A DNA stretch of 34,725 nt, taken from NCBI RefSeq assembly GCF_000745455.1, contig NZ_JQJI01000025.1, positions 1 through 34,725 of the forward strand, read 5' to 3'. The notes under the pieces were generated by a model. That model ran no database searches. It saw nothing but the letters and a program-made list of their open reading frames with translations, and was not told where the DNA came from. Shown here in pieces: positions 13,670-23,408 of the stretch. Position 1 is the stretch's first letter, and each line of letters opens with the position of its first letter. The DNA comes from Mesoaciditoga lauensis cd-1655R = DSM 25116. GTDB taxonomy: Bacteria; Thermotogota; Thermotogae; Mesoaciditogales; Mesoaciditogaceae. Made by a program: the position numbers and the translations under genes.

Positions 13670-14701
13670 ATGAAATCGAACATAAAAGACATAGCAAAAA
13701 GCCTTGACGTTTCGATTGCAACTGTTTCTAAAGCATTGAACAACAAACCTGGCGTAAGCCATGAAATGCGCTTGAAGGTTTTGAAAAAAGCTGAAGAGCT
13801 TGGGTATGTTGTGAACAGCCTGGCGAGGGGAATGAAAATTTCGCGAACCTTTACAATAGGCGTTCTAATTTCGGATATAAAGAACCCGTATTTCAGTGAG
13901 GTTATCTCCTCTATGGAAAGGGTACTTTACGCGAAAAAGTACAATCTTATCATATGCAACGTTGGTGAAAGTTCCGTAAAAGAGCGGGAATATTTGGAAC
14001 TGTTGGTATCAAAAAAGGTAGATGGCATAATTGCCGCACCAAGTGCGGAAAGGAAAAATTTATCCATTTACAGAAATTTGATTCGTCATGGCATGAAAAT
14101 AACGTTGTTCGATAGGCTTATAGAATCAATAGAAGTCGACTCTGTGGTTGTGGACAACAAAGCTGCCACTTACGAAGCCGTGAGATATCTTAGCAACCTG
14201 GGGCATAAGAAAATCGGAGCGATATATGGAATAGAAAAAAGTTATACAGGTAGCGAAAGGTTGAAAGGCTTCATGGAAGCGGTGAAAGACTTTAAGGTAG
14301 AATGCAGACCTGAATGGCTTCAAAATGGAGAATTCAGTGAAGAAAAATCACATGAACGCGCTTTGGATATTTTGAAGCAAAAGAATCGGCCAACCGCTCT
14401 GATAGCCATGAACAACTTTATGACTTTAGGCATAATGAGAGCAATTAAAGATTTGAAGTTGAAAGTTCCTCAAGATATATCTATAATAGGATTCGATAAC
14501 GCAGAATGGATGAAAGTTTGTTCTCCAACTGTTACCACCGTTGCTCAGCCTACAGAAGCCATTGGTATGACCGCAGCAACGCTTTTATTAGACGCCATTG
14601 AGAGCGAGACGCCCCGAGCTCCACATCATTTTGTGCTGAAGACTTCTCTGTTAAAGAGAGAGTCTGTTGCTTCTTTGAAAAAAGAAAGAGCTACTCCATA
14701 G
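13670..14701 (+). CDS. LacI-family transcriptional regulator
   Basis: A protein of 343 residues. The N-terminal helix-turn-helix is NIKDIAKSLDVSIATVSKAL (4-23) followed by the hinge (YVVNSLARGMKISRT). The rest is a periplasmic-binding-protein-like sensor domain: FTIGVLISDIKNPYFSEV, VDGIIAAPS, DSVVVDNKAATYEAVRYL, GFMEAV and ISIIGFDNAEWM, all typical. It is the last gene of the sugar operon and most likely represses it until a sugar or sugar phosphate binds (inference). The stop codon lies inside the stem of the following terminator. Confidence 0.92.
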   Translation: MKSNIKDIAKSLDVSIATVSKALNNKPGVSHEMRLKVLKKAEELGYVVNSLARGMKISRTFTIGVLISDIKNPYFSEVISSMERVLYAKKYNLIICNVGESSVKEREYLELLVSKKVDGIIAAPSAERKNLSIYRNLIRHGMKITLFDRLIESIEVDSVVVDNKAATYEAVRYLSNLGHKKIGAIYGIEKSYTGSERLKGFMEAVKDFKVECRPEWLQNGEFSEEKSHERALDILKQKNRPTALIAMNNFMTLGIMRAIKDLKLKVPQDISIIGFDNAEWMKVCSPTVTTVAQPTEAIGMTAATLLLDAIESETPRAPHHFVLKTSLLKRESVASLKKERATP

Positions 14702-14748
14702 ACGTTAACCGGTATTGATCGTCATATGGAGTAGTTTACTTTTTCCCT
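14691..14748. terminator. Bidirectional terminator between lacI and the ATPase operon
   Basis: CTACTCCATA-GACG (14691-14704) pairs with CGTC-TATGGAGTAG (14720-14734, one bulge). TTTACTTTTT follows on the plus strand, and runs of A precede the stem and serve as a T-tract for the minus strand. The lacI stop codon lies within the stem and the atpD stop codon just beyond it. Confidence 0.8.
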
Positions 14749-15347
14749 TTCAAGCGTTTCATCCTAAAGAAGTCGTCTCTCTCTGTTTCTTCTATGTAAG
14801 ATTCTATGAATTTCACCGTTTCTTCGTATTGCGGAATGAGAATATTTTCCAAAGCGTTAACCCTTCTCTGGGTTTTCTTTATTTCTCGAGCCAATCGATA
14901 AACCTTTGTTTCTATTTCTGCAAGCCTTGCTATCAAGGAAAGCGCTTTCTTAAAAGATTTGTATGCTCTATCCAAATTAGCATTTGTTTTCACGAACCCA
15001 TAAGAAGGCTCTATTCCTTCAGAGATTTCATCTATTTCCGGTATTTCAACACCCATTATGCTTTTGAGTCTTATCGAAAGCGTGGAAACCTCTTCAACTG
15101 CTATTCCCACTTCTTGAACATGTTCTATTCCTATGCTTAAATTAGCTTTTTGAAGGCTTTCGTACGCTTCGGCAAAAATCGTTTCCATATCTTCTTGAAC
15201 CTCTTTTGCCGAATCTATGAGACGCATCATTTCCCTCACGAGAACATTCCTCTTTTTGTCCAAAAGAGTATGTCCTTCTTTCGCCAACGCAAGCGATCTT
15301 TTCGTTTCTATGAGTTTGCTTTTGGTTGGAGAAACGTTTACGCTCAT
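14736..15347 (-). CDS. atpD: V/A-type ATPase subunit D (central rotor shaft)
   Basis: A protein of 203 residues forming the long coiled-coil shaft that turns inside the A3B3 head. The start [29 protein letters not shown] is the family hallmark, and the C-terminal part is again helical with [12 protein letters not shown], the conserved C-terminal helix. It is the last gene of the operon. The ATG overlaps the stop of subunit B by ATGA, and AGGGAAG lies upstream. Its stop is in the shared terminator. Confidence 0.95.
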   Translation of the reverse strand: MSVNVSPTKSKLIETKRSLALAKEGHTLLDKKRNVLVREMMRLIDSAKEVQEDMETIFAEAYESLQKANLSIGIEHVQEVGIAVEEVSTLSIRLKSIMGVEIPEIDEISEGIEPSYGFVKTNANLDRAYKSFKKALSLIARLAEIETKVYRLAREIKKTQRRVNALENILIPQYEETVKFIESYIEETERDDFFRMKRLKGKK

Positions 15348-16732
15348 TTTGTTTCTTCCCTCGCCTTGTAATGCTCTTTGATTTCCTCTTCACTAACACG
15401 GGTAAGTTCAGCGGGTGGCAAATAACCCAACACTTTCCAACCAATATCCAACGTTTCTTCTATTGTTCTGTCTTCGTTTTCTCCCTGAGACAAGAATTCG
15501 CGCTCAAAAGCTTCACCAAATTTGAGGTATCTTTTGTCTATATCTGTTAACTCTTCCTCACCAATTATCGAAGCCAACGCTCTTATCTCTTGCACATGGC
15601 TGTAAGCGGCAAAAAGCTGACTTGAAACGTGAGGATGATCTGCGCGTGTGTAACCTTCACCTATCCCATCTTTCATCAAACGAGAAAGAGAAGGAAGTAT
15701 CCCTATTGGGGGATATACACCCTTTCGCTCAAGTTCCCTGCTAAGCACTATTTGACCTTCTGTTATGTATCCGGTAAGGTCTGGAATGGGATGGGTTATA
15801 TCGTCATTTGGCATTGAAAGAATAGGGATTTGCGTCACAGAACCTTTTCTTCCCTCTATCATACCGGCCCTCTCATAAATGGTGGCCAAATCACTATAAA
15901 GGTATCCAGGGTATCCTTTCCTTGAAGGCACCTCACCACGAGCACTCGAGAGTTCCCTCAAAGCCTCGCAGTAGTTCGTCATATCGGTTAAGATAACCAA
16001 AACATGCATGTTCTTTTCAAACGCAAGGTATTCAGCTGCCGTTAGTGCCACACGTGGGGTGGCTATTCTTTCGATCGTTGGATCATCAGCTAAGTTAAGG
16101 AAAGTAACGACATTTCTTATAGCACCAGATTTTTCAAAGTTCGAAAGTATGTATTGAGCATCATCGTGTTTTATCCCCATGGCGGCAAAAACGATGGCAA
16201 AGTTTCCACTTTCTTCGCCTTTCAATTTTGCCTGCTTTGTTATTTGAACGGCCAACTTATTATGGGGAAGTCCATTTCCAGAAAATATGGGAAGCTTTTG
16301 CCCACGAATAAGCGTCATAAGGCCATCAATAGCGGATATTCCCGTTTGGATGAAATTTCTGGGATACATCCTTGACGCCGGGTTTATCGGCGACCCATTT
16401 ATGTCACGATACGTGCCATTAACTATGTCAGTTCCCCCATCTATAGGCCTTCCTATCCCATTAAACGTCCTTCCCAGGATTTCTTCTGAGACTTTTATCT
16501 GAAGGGTTTTTCCCAGAAACTTTACCTTAGTTTCATTTAAGTTTAGCCCTTGTGTCCCTTCAAAAACTTGGACAACTGCCATATCTTCACTTACTTGAAC
16601 AACCTGTCCAAGTCTTTTCATCCCTTTAAACGTGAGTTCAACAACTTCGTTGTATCCAACGTTTTCAACGTTCTCTATGAAAATAAGTGGCCCATTTATT
16701 TGAGACAATCCAACGTATTCTTTAAGCGGCAT
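15344..16732 (-). CDS. atpB: V/A-type ATPase subunit B (non-catalytic nucleotide subunit)
   Basis: A protein of 462 residues, normal length. It alternates with subunit A in the A3B3 head. The P-loop position reads [12 protein letters not shown], the degenerate form of non-catalytic B subunits. Other landmarks are [46 protein letters not shown] and [20 protein letters not shown], all diagnostic. It follows subunit A by 3 bp with AGGGAGG as ribosome binding site and overlaps subunit D. Confidence 0.97.
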   Translation of the reverse strand: MPLKEYVGLSQINGPLIFIENVENVGYNEVVELTFKGMKRLGQVVQVSEDMAVVQVFEGTQGLNLNETKVKFLGKTLQIKVSEEILGRTFNGIGRPIDGGTDIVNGTYRDINGSPINPASRMYPRNFIQTGISAIDGLMTLIRGQKLPIFSGNGLPHNKLAVQITKQAKLKGEESGNFAIVFAAMGIKHDDAQYILSNFEKSGAIRNVVTFLNLADDPTIERIATPRVALTAAEYLAFEKNMHVLVILTDMTNYCEALRELSSARGEVPSRKGYPGYLYSDLATIYERAGMIEGRKGSVTQIPILSMPNDDITHPIPDLTGYITEGQIVLSRELERKGVYPPIGILPSLSRLMKDGIGEGYTRADHPHVSSQLFAAYSHVQEIRALASIIGEEELTDIDKRYLKFGEAFEREFLSQGENEDRTIEETLDIGWKVLGYLPPAELTRVSEEEIKEHYKAREETK

Positions 16733-16735
16733 CCC

Positions 16736-18523
16736 TCACGCCTCCCTTGCTTTTGCGTACTTTTGATCTAAAGAATCAAAAAATGATTTAAGATCCTTTT
16801 CTATTTTTTTCAACTCATCGAGTTTGTCATTTGGAACTTTTTCTTTCATTCTCATGAGGGTGCTTACTACATCTTCATTTGTGACTTCAGAAATGGCAAC
16901 GCCTTTTGAAACCAATGTCATTGCGCGATCGTAATACATGAGAATAAGCTTCAACATTTCATACTGCTTCTTCAAATCACAAAAAGCATCCACGTCACTG
17001 AAAGCGCTTTGTTGCAAGTATCCTACTTTCAATATTCTAGCCACACGAACGATGAGCTTTTGATCGTCGGGAAGTACATCTTCACCAACGAGTTTTATTA
17101 TCTGCTGAAGATTATCGTCTTCACTAAATATGTTCATCGCTTTCTTGATAAGCAATACAAAATCAGGATGCACGTTCTTTTCAAACCACTCTTCCAGTTC
17201 GCCTACATATTCACTGTAACTGTTCAGCCAACTTATGGAAGGGTAATGCCGAGCATTTGCCAGTGATTTATCCAGAGCCCAGAAACACCTTATGAATCTC
17301 TTCGTATGCGTTGTAACCGGCTCTGAAAAATCTCCCCCTGGTGGTGAAACAGCGCCTATTATGGAAACAGAGCCAATCTTTTCCTCATTCCCCAACACCT
17401 CGACTCTTCCTGCTCTTTCGTAGAATTCCGCCAATCGCGATGACAGATACGGCGGAAATCCTTCTTCAGCCGGCATTTCTTCCAACCTTCCCGATATTTC
17501 CCTAAGAGCTTCTGCCCACCTTGAAGTTGAGTCTGCCATCAAAGCAACGTTGTAGCCCATATCTCTGAAATATTCGGCCATCGTAACGCCGGTGTATATT
17601 GAAGCTTCACGGGCAGAAACCGGCATATTAGAAGTGTTGGCTATAAGAATCGTTCTTTCCATCAAAGGGCGTCCATTTCTAGGATCTTTCAACTGTGGAA
17701 ATTCCTCTAAAACTTCTGTCATCTCATTTCCACGTTCTCCACATCCTATATACACCACAACGTCGGCATCCGACCACTTTGCAAGCTGGTGCTGCGTTAT
17801 CGTTTTGCCGGTTCCAAATCCACCAGGAATTGCTGCCGTTCCTCCTTTGCTTAAAGGGAAAAAGGTATCTATAACTCGTTGGCCTGTGATCAATGGTTCA
17901 GAAGGGGCTAACCTTTTTTTTACAGGTCTGGGAAGCCTTACAGGCCATTTTTGATACATCTTAACTTCCTTATCACCGCTAGAAGTCTTTACCATGAACA
18001 AAACCGTGTCCAATCTGTATCTTCCCGATTTGACCACGTTTGTGGCTTTACCGGATACATCTGGGGGAACCATTATCCTGTGTTCGATGGATTCAGTTTC
18101 CTTTACCTTTGCCACAACCTGACCGGGAATGACTTCTTCCCCTTCTTTTACAAGAACTTCAACTTCCCATTCTTTCTTCATATCCAATGCGTCCGCGCTT
18201 ATTCCTCTTTCAAGAAAGTCGCCGGACTTACTTCTCAGAACGTTCAAAGGGCGCTGTATTCCATCAAAAACACTTTCGATGATACCCGGACCTAACGTCA
18301 CTGATAAAAGCTCACCTGTTCCTTCAACTGGTTCGCCAGGTTTTAGTCCAGAAGTTTCTTCGTAAACTTCTATTGTCACCAGATCTTCATCCAGTGAAAT
18401 CACTTCGCCCATCAGTTTCAAATTCCCAACCTTTACAACTTCATGCATCATAACACCTGTCATGTTCTTTGCTTTAACGACAGGGCCATTTATCATGTAT
18501 ATTTTCCCTATTGCCTTATCCAT
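16736..18523 (-). CDS. atpA: V/A-type ATPase subunit A (catalytic)
   Basis: A protein of about 595 residues. The P-loop GGFGTGKT is at about 234-241, the catalytic Glu lies in GERGNEM (262-268), and [19 protein letters not shown] and [20 protein letters not shown] are typical of the A subunit. The region 110-200 is the non-homologous insert that separates A from F-type beta. It hydrolyses or makes ATP at the A/B interface. I take the ATG at 18523, preceded by GGGTGA at good spacing; a GTG at 18532 overlaps the stop of subunit E and is also possible. Confidence 0.97.
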   Translation of the reverse strand: MDKAIGKIYMINGPVVKAKNMTGVMMHEVVKVGNLKLMGEVISLDEDLVTIEVYEETSGLKPGEPVEGTGELLSVTLGPGIIESVFDGIQRPLNVLRSKSGDFLERGISADALDMKKEWEVEVLVKEGEEVIPGQVVAKVKETESIEHRIMVPPDVSGKATNVVKSGRYRLDTVLFMVKTSSGDKEVKMYQKWPVRLPRPVKKRLAPSEPLITGQRVIDTFFPLSKGGTAAIPGGFGTGKTITQHQLAKWSDADVVVYIGCGERGNEMTEVLEEFPQLKDPRNGRPLMERTILIANTSNMPVSAREASIYTGVTMAEYFRDMGYNVALMADSTSRWAEALREISGRLEEMPAEEGFPPYLSSRLAEFYERAGRVEVLGNEEKIGSVSIIGAVSPPGGDFSEPVTTHTKRFIRCFWALDKSLANARHYPSISWLNSYSEYVGELEEWFEKNVHPDFVLLIKKAMNIFSEDDNLQQIIKLVGEDVLPDDQKLIVRVARILKVGYLQQSAFSDVDAFCDLKKQYEMLKLILMYYDRAMTLVSKGVAISEVTNEDVVSTLMRMKEKVPNDKLDELKKIEKDLKSFFDSLDQKYAKAREA

Positions 18524-18528
18524 TGTCA

Positions 18529-19143
18529 TCACCCATTAACGTTTAATTTTGAAAACAAAACTCTTAGAAAAGCATCTTTCATTTCCTCGAATTTGTTTTC
18601 AAGCGTGTTTTCCACTTCAACACGCCCATCTTTTGATGAAACTATCACGCCTCCACTTATTTCCGCGTATTTATCTGAGAGGGTGATGTTCACACCAAGT
18701 GCTTTTTCAAATTTCTTGGCCAATTCCAAAACCTTTTCTTTGTCTTCTTTCCTGAAACGGATTACGATTTCTTTTTCTGCCAACGTCTCAATAGCTTCTT
18801 TCATAAGCTTTTCAAGAAGTTTGTCATATCTTTTATCGGAACTTAAAGAGCAAATTCTCTCTCTTAGCTCGTTGGACGCTGAAGTCAATATTCCATTTTT
18901 GGCATCAAGCAACATCTTTGAAGATTTAGCGTCAGATTGAGCTTTTTCTCTCTTTTCGAAATCTTCCGCTTTCTTTTTCGCATCGTCCAATATGCGGGCG
19001 TAAATATCCTCTGCCTTTTTCTTGTATTCTTCTTCTATTTCCTTTGAACGTTTTTCTGCCTCTTTTAACAATTTTTTTGCTTCGGACATGGACTTTGATT
19101 TCACATATTCCTTTAAAGAGCCCATTTTTTTCTCGACGTTCAT
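18529..19143 (-). CDS. atpE: V/A-type ATPase subunit E (peripheral stalk)
   Basis: A protein of 204 residues. The first 110 are a long charged helix (KKLLKEAEKRSKEIEEEYKK), expected to pair with subunit G/H as the peripheral stalk. The C-terminal head carries the family pattern YAEISGGVIVSSKDGRVEVE and ends with NTLENKFEEM. The start overlaps the stop of subunit F (ATGA), with GGGGTGAAG upstream. Confidence 0.92.
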   Translation of the reverse strand: MNVEKKMGSLKEYVKSKSMSEAKKLLKEAEKRSKEIEEEYKKKAEDIYARILDDAKKKAEDFEKREKAQSDAKSSKMLLDAKNGILTSASNELRERICSLSSDKRYDKLLEKLMKEAIETLAEKEIVIRFRKEDKEKVLELAKKFEKALGVNITLSDKYAEISGGVIVSSKDGRVEVENTLENKFEEMKDAFLRVLFSKLNVNG

Positions 19144-19451
19144 TCCAACTTCACCCCTATCGCTTCTTTGACGTAACGAGTTATGAAATCCTTCGGACGC
19201 TTTGTTCCATGTCTGTCTGGAATGATCGTCAAAAGCGGCAAAGATTTTGACGTTCTCAACTCATAAACAATTTCCGGAACCTTGTCTGCTATTTTTTCCG
19301 TCATCAGTATTACCCCAATGTCTTTCATTTTTTTAGCTTTCTTAACAGCATCTAAAATTTCTTCCCTTTTGTGAACAACAATACCCTTTATCCCTACAAG
19401 GCGCAATCCTATTTGGGTATCTATGTTGTCACTTATTAGGAAGAACTTCAT
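19140..19451 (-). CDS. atpF: V/A-type ATPase subunit F (central stalk)
   Basis: A protein of 103 residues with the Rossmann-like fold of subunit F, which binds subunit D in the rotor. Landmarks are FFLISDNIDTQIGLRLVGIK, then IGVILMTEKIADKVPEIV and PLLTIIPDRHGTKRP. It lies 4 bp downstream of a K subunit gene with GGAAGGATC as ribosome binding site. Confidence 0.92.
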   Translation of the reverse strand: MKFFLISDNIDTQIGLRLVGIKGIVVHKREEILDAVKKAKKMKDIGVILMTEKIADKVPEIVYELRTSKSLPLLTIIPDRHGTKRPKDFITRYVKEAIGVKLE

Positions 19452-19455
19452 TTTT

Positions 19456-19914
19456 TCAGATCCTTCCCATTATCATTATCGATATGATCAAACCATAAAT
19501 GGCAACACCTTCGGCCAGACCAACGTAGATGAGGGTTTTCCCAAGCATTTCCGGTTTTTCGCTTATAGCTCCTATTCCGGCCGCTCCTGCTATTCCAACA
19601 CCTATACCGGCTCCCATAGAAGCCAAACCGGTTGAAAGCCCTGCACCTATGTAACCTAATCCTGGGTTTATATTTGCCACTGCGGATGTTGCTGCAGTGC
19701 TAGCACTTTGAGCAAAAGCATGGCCACTGGGAAACATAGTCACAAGTGCGAAAGTGATAAGACCAAACAGCGACACCATATTAGTACCCAAAACTTTTTC
19801 CCCTGTTTTCGTTGGAGAGATCAATCGATTGAATACCTTACGGTTATTAAAAATCACTCCTAACGTAATGGTAACGAATATTACAGAAGACATTAAAATG
19901 AATGAAACTAACAT
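19456..19914 (-). CDS. atpK: V/A-type ATPase rotor subunit K with the ion-carrying Glu
   Basis: A protein of 152 residues. The C-terminal helical hairpin is a standard c/K unit: YIGAGLSTGLASMGAGIG (88-105), the polar loop AISEKPEM, then LIYVGLAEGVAIYGLIISIM with the conserved Glu135 that carries H+ or Na+ through the ring. The N-terminal half has two hydrophobic segments (1-22, 46-67) not like a normal c hairpin, so there seems to be one carboxylate per four helices. The helix lacks the Gln of the GxGQG Na+ site and the Ser/Thr after Glu, which favours H+ (inference). A close paralogue without the Glu lies directly upstream. Ribosome binding site AAAGGAGG. Confidence 0.92.
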   Translation of the reverse strand: MLVSFILMSSVIFVTITLGVIFNNRKVFNRLISPTKTGEKVLGTNMVSLFGLITFALVTMFPSGHAFAQSASTAATSAVANINPGLGYIGAGLSTGLASMGAGIGVGIAGAAGIGAISEKPEMLGKTLIYVGLAEGVAIYGLIISIMIMGRI

Positions 19915-19929
19915 TTCTCTTTCCTCCTT

Positions 19930-20382
19930 TCAAATTTTGCTCATTATCAATATTGAAACTATAAGACCATAAGTTGCAACACCATTGGCTAAACCAGCGT
20001 AGATCATGGACTTTCCTAGCATTTTTGGATTTATATTTCCGACCTTTATTGATGTACTTCCAACTATGCCTGTGCCCCATCCAGCACCAACAGAAGCCAA
20101 TCCTGTTGCCAGTCCAGCTCCTATGTAACCCAGTCCTGTCGAAAGGAGTTCTTTTGATGAGAATATGTGCACATTTGCTATTTGAGCTATAGCTTTGTCT
20201 GGGCTTAAAAAGAGTGCCAACACCGTCATTCCTATGATCACGTTTCCACCAAGTGCTGCATAACTGAAAGCTTTTGCAGAAGAATTTTCCTTTTTTCTTT
20301 TGAAAGGAATTCCTCTCAGCGCCACAAAAGAAACTAAAAACATGCTAAAAATAACAACCACAACGAATTGTAATACAGTCAT
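19930..20382 (-). CDS. Second rotor subunit K paralogue, ion-site Glu replaced by Asn
   Basis: A protein of 150 residues. The C-terminal hairpin is nearly the same as in the next gene: YIGAGLATGLASVGAGWG, loop KVGNINPKM, then IYAGLANGVATYGLIVSILI. At the essential carboxylate position it has Asn133 (codon AAT) where the paralogue has Glu135 (GAA). The N-terminal half again has two hydrophobic segments (3-22 and 40-60) and a basic patch FKRKK. With no carboxylate the subunit cannot carry an ion as normal. It may dilute the ring and change its ion/ATP ratio, or have an assembly role. The frame is intact, with a ribosome binding site (GGAGGGAG) and an ATGA overlap with subunit I, so it is not a pseudogene. 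Confidence 0.88.
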   Translation of the reverse strand: MTVLQFVVVVIFSMFLVSFVALRGIPFKRKKENSSAKAFSYAALGGNVIIGMTVLALFLSPDKAIAQIANVHIFSSKELLSTGLGYIGAGLATGLASVGAGWGTGIVGSTSIKVGNINPKMLGKSMIYAGLANGVATYGLIVSILIMSKI

Positions 20383-22313
20383 TTTTCTCCCTCCATAAAT
20401 GTGAATGGATGGAAATCTTTTCCACTTGCTTCAAAGAATTTAGTGAAAAACTCGTAGTATATAAGCCTTAAATCCTGAATGAAAACAACCAATCCTTCCA
20501 GCCCAACAAGTACCAGCTGTCCAAGTAAGAAAACGATCGTTGCCCATATTCCTCCGCCAACAGTTGGAAGAACCATCAACGTAAGTATCCAAAAGGCCAT
20601 AAACAAAGCTTCATGTGTTAATGCGAACGCCGCAAGCCTCACAAAGGAAATGGTATTGCTCAAATAAGATAGCAACGTTTCGAACATGCCAAATCCCGTC
20701 TCAACCCAAAATCCATTCGGTAAAGACAATTTTTGATGAGTGACTATTTGAGCTAAAGGTTTTTTTAAAAGCATGCATATAAAAGTCACGCCAAGCAAGA
20801 TCTCCCAAAACATAGGGGATAAGGGAATAGGTTTTTTCATAAAATACAATGTCACGATATACACCGATGGGAGGTAAAAGAGAAGACCGGCTATACCTTC
20901 CGCGCTGAAAAGCGCTTTCTCCATATCCTTTTGAAAGAAGCCATTTATCACGTTTAAAATCATACCTAATATAAGCATTCCAATGCCGTAAAAAACAGAT
21001 ATGACGAGAAGCTGGTTTATTTGGAGCGTTGGTTTTAGCCAAAGCGCTGGTATCCAATCGAATCCAAAAACAGATCCGTACATAAAGCCGAAAAATACAG
21101 ATGATAACGCTGAGCTCATCATCACTACGCCAAATTTTCCGGATCCTTTCCTGTACAAAAGATATCCGAACAGGAAAAGTATCAAACCGTGCCCTACATC
21201 TCCTAACATGAATCCATACATGAATATGAAAAAGGCCGTGATGAAAGGTGTAGGATCTATTTCTCCATAACGAGGTACACCGAACATCCTCGTTATAAAT
21301 TCAAAAGCCTGGATTACCTTTCCTCTGTTTATCAATTTTACAGGTACACTTATCGACGGATTTTTTTGAGTTATCTCATTTGGTGAGTTTTCAGCTATCA
21401 AAGCTTTTTCTTCGAGTTCATCACGAATTTTATCAAGTTCATTTTCTGGCATCCAGCCACTCACAAAGTGAATGCTCTTTTGCGGTGTTGAAGAGTTAAA
21501 TTTCTCCAAATCATAAATTCTCTTGTGGGAAACTATCGTAGAATAAACGTTGTCCACAAATTCTTTACTTGCGTAAAGAACTTTATCTACCGCGCTTTCA
21601 TACTCTTTGATCGATATTTTTGTCATTTCAATAAGAGATTCTATTCTCTTCTTTATTTCTTTAGGCGTACCCTGATAACCCACTGGAAGCTTGTCTTCTT
21701 CAAAATAAGCCGATTTCAATATCTTGTGAGCATCATCGACAAAATCTGGCGTGGTAAACACGAATATCCAAAAGTTGTCTTTATCCCTATTCACTTCAAG
21801 TACCAAAATAGGCACGTTCAGTGATGACTCAACTAACGGTTCGTAATGCCTTATAGGCACCCTCCCAAAGAACATCTTTATTCTTCTTATTTCTTCCAAA
21901 TTTTCCAGCTCCACGTTTAAATTTGCCAACACGCTAACGTAGAACAACGCTTTGTTATACTCTTGCAGTTTCTTACTCAATTCATTTTTTCTTTCAAAAG
22001 AGTGTTTTATGCTTTTGTTTAGAAGCGAAAATCTTTTCAGCGTTTTTTGAATGTCTAATCGTTCTTCGATCTTAGATTCATCAAAGCGAGGAGTGTAATC
22101 CGTCATTTTCAAAAAACGCATCATTTCGTTGTAAACTTCCTGATAAGGATTCTTATCCTCAACTGGAAGAAGATCCGAATGTACTTCTTCGGATACAATA
22201 TTCTTAATGTTCAGCGGTTCGAATGCTTGAGATGAAAGTAATTTGAGGTTCACATCTTCTATCCCTTCATCTGGAAAAGCGAGCGTAACATTTTTCATTT
22301 TCGCTAACGGCAC
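20379..22313 (-). CDS. atpI: V/A-type ATPase subunit I (membrane stator)
   Basis: A protein of 644 residues. The N-terminal half (1-345) is soluble and rich in coiled coil, with the usual opening PLAKMKNVTLAF. The C-terminal half has about seven or eight membrane helices starting at GEIDPTPFITAFFIFMYGFM, including the conserved GDVGHG. The half-channel Arg559 lies in SFVRLAAFALTHEALF, and the family ending is QDLRLIYYEFFTKFFEASG. It provides the ion path against the K ring. The start is GTG, supported by GAGGTG and by the alignment of its N-terminus with the family. The stop overlaps the first K gene. Confidence 0.95.
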   Translation of the reverse strand: MPLAKMKNVTLAFPDEGIEDVNLKLLSSQAFEPLNIKNIVSEEVHSDLLPVEDKNPYQEVYNEMMRFLKMTDYTPRFDESKIEERLDIQKTLKRFSLLNKSIKHSFERKNELSKKLQEYNKALFYVSVLANLNVELENLEEIRRIKMFFGRVPIRHYEPLVESSLNVPILVLEVNRDKDNFWIFVFTTPDFVDDAHKILKSAYFEEDKLPVGYQGTPKEIKKRIESLIEMTKISIKEYESAVDKVLYASKEFVDNVYSTIVSHKRIYDLEKFNSSTPQKSIHFVSGWMPENELDKIRDELEEKALIAENSPNEITQKNPSISVPVKLINRGKVIQAFEFITRMFGVPRYGEIDPTPFITAFFIFMYGFMLGDVGHGLILFLFGYLLYRKGSGKFGVVMMSSALSSVFFGFMYGSVFGFDWIPALWLKPTLQINQLLVISVFYGIGMLILGMILNVINGFFQKDMEKALFSAEGIAGLLFYLPSVYIVTLYFMKKPIPLSPMFWEILLGVTFICMLLKKPLAQIVTHQKLSLPNGFWVETGFGMFETLLSYLSNTISFVRLAAFALTHEALFMAFWILTLMVLPTVGGGIWATIVFLLGQLVLVGLEGLVVFIQDLRLIYYEFFTKFFEASGKDFHPFTFMEGEK

Positions 22314-22322
22314 ATTTTCACC

Positions 22323-23408
22323 TCAAATCCACGTTATCAAGTAGTTCTTTATTTCGCTTTTTTCTAAGTTATATCTCACACCTTCTATTATGGTGATCAC
22401 ATCCATGATCTCATACTCTTTCAAAAAGAGATAATGAAAAAATGAAGCTATGGAAAAACCACCATATGTTGATATAGCCTCTTTTGAACTTTCGTAAAGA
22501 TATCTTTTCATGCTCAACGTAAGCATTTCAGGCACTACATTCGTTGTCTTTTCAGACACGCTTCTTATAAGCTCATCATAAGGTCCCTCACTTGCGATAT
22601 TCAAAAGACTTTCTAAATCTTTTGCATCGCACAAAGTGTGGAGATAAGTTGAACTCAGCCTAAATCCCATTGGGATCAACGAGTTGTACAACTCTTCACT
22701 TCCCAACGAATAAAAAGCCTTTGCCCTTATTATCCATTCCATGTTGATAAGATCTATTTTTTCACCTATGATGCTTTTGATAACAAGGTAATCATCATAG
22801 TCTAAACTTTTGGCAGCTCTCAAAAAGCCAAAGAACAACCAGCGATCTAGTCCGTTTTCAATACTTTGGATCAAATTTGCTGTTTTTCTTTCATAACTTG
22901 CAAAAGCATTTCTTACGACTTCATAATACGGAGTGTCTTCCAAAGAAGTGAGTATTTCATCTCTTGACGAACACGAGGCAACTTCTATTGGATCGATGAT
23001 GGCCTTTTTACCCAGATCGTAAAACTTTCCATTTAATTCTTCCAAATTTTTCTTGTATTCTTTTTCAACCAACGCATTTCTTAAGGCCAATTTAAGGTTT
23101 TCTACTTCATACATTCTCATGATGTAATAAGCAAAATGGCGATTCAAGGTCACAAAGAAAGCAAATATTCTTTTAACATCTTCTACAAGGTCTACCTTTA
23201 AACGCATCTCAAGATCCCTTCTGTGAAGTTCTTCAGGTTTGGCATCTTTGAGGATATTTGCGTACATCTTGCTTCCTTTAAGGTAAGCAGTTATCTCCGG
23301 AACGCTCTTTTTGCTCATAAGCGTTTCGTAATCACTTTTCGTCAGAAAGCGACTTGCCATGCTCGCCAATTTCGCTTGTACACCCGCATAAAGGAGCACT
23401 TTGCTCAT
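22323..23408 (-). CDS. atpC: V/A-type ATPase subunit C (rotor socket)
   Basis: A protein of 361 residues, the usual length. It is an all-helical protein that sits as a funnel on the K ring and holds the D/F shaft. Segments ASMASRFLTKSDYETLMSKK, YIMRMYEVENLKLALRN and the closing VITIIEGVRYNLEKSEIKN match the family. It overlaps the upstream stalk gene by ATGA. Its position before subunit I, between stalk and membrane genes, differs from the more usual I-K-E-C-F-A-B-D order that I know from other bacteria. Confidence 0.9.
   Translation of the reverse strand: MSKVLLYAGVQAKLASMASRFLTKSDYETLMSKKSVPEITAYLKGSKMYANILKDAKPEELHRRDLEMRLKVDLVEDVKRIFAFFVTLNRHFAYYIMRMYEVENLKLALRNALVEKEYKKNLEELNGKFYDLGKKAIIDPIEVASCSSRDEILTSLEDTPYYEVVRNAFASYERKTANLIQSIENGLDRWLFFGFLRAAKSLDYDDYLVIKSIIGEKIDLINMEWIIRAKAFYSLGSEELYNSLIPMGFRLSSTYLHTLCDAKDLESLLNIASEGPYDELIRSVSEKTTNVVPEMLTLSMKRYLYESSKEAISTYGGFSIASFFHYLFLKEYEIMDVITIIEGVRYNLEKSEIKNYLITWI

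Noticed and set aside
18529-18940. Long plus-strand frames across the ATPase and copA genes
   Set aside because: They are antisense to well recognised proteins, without ribosome binding sites or family features.
19930-20382. Sequence error or pseudogene as the reason for Asn in the second K subunit
   Set aside because: Glu (GAA) to Asn (AAT) needs two base changes, and the rest of the gene and its translation signals are intact.
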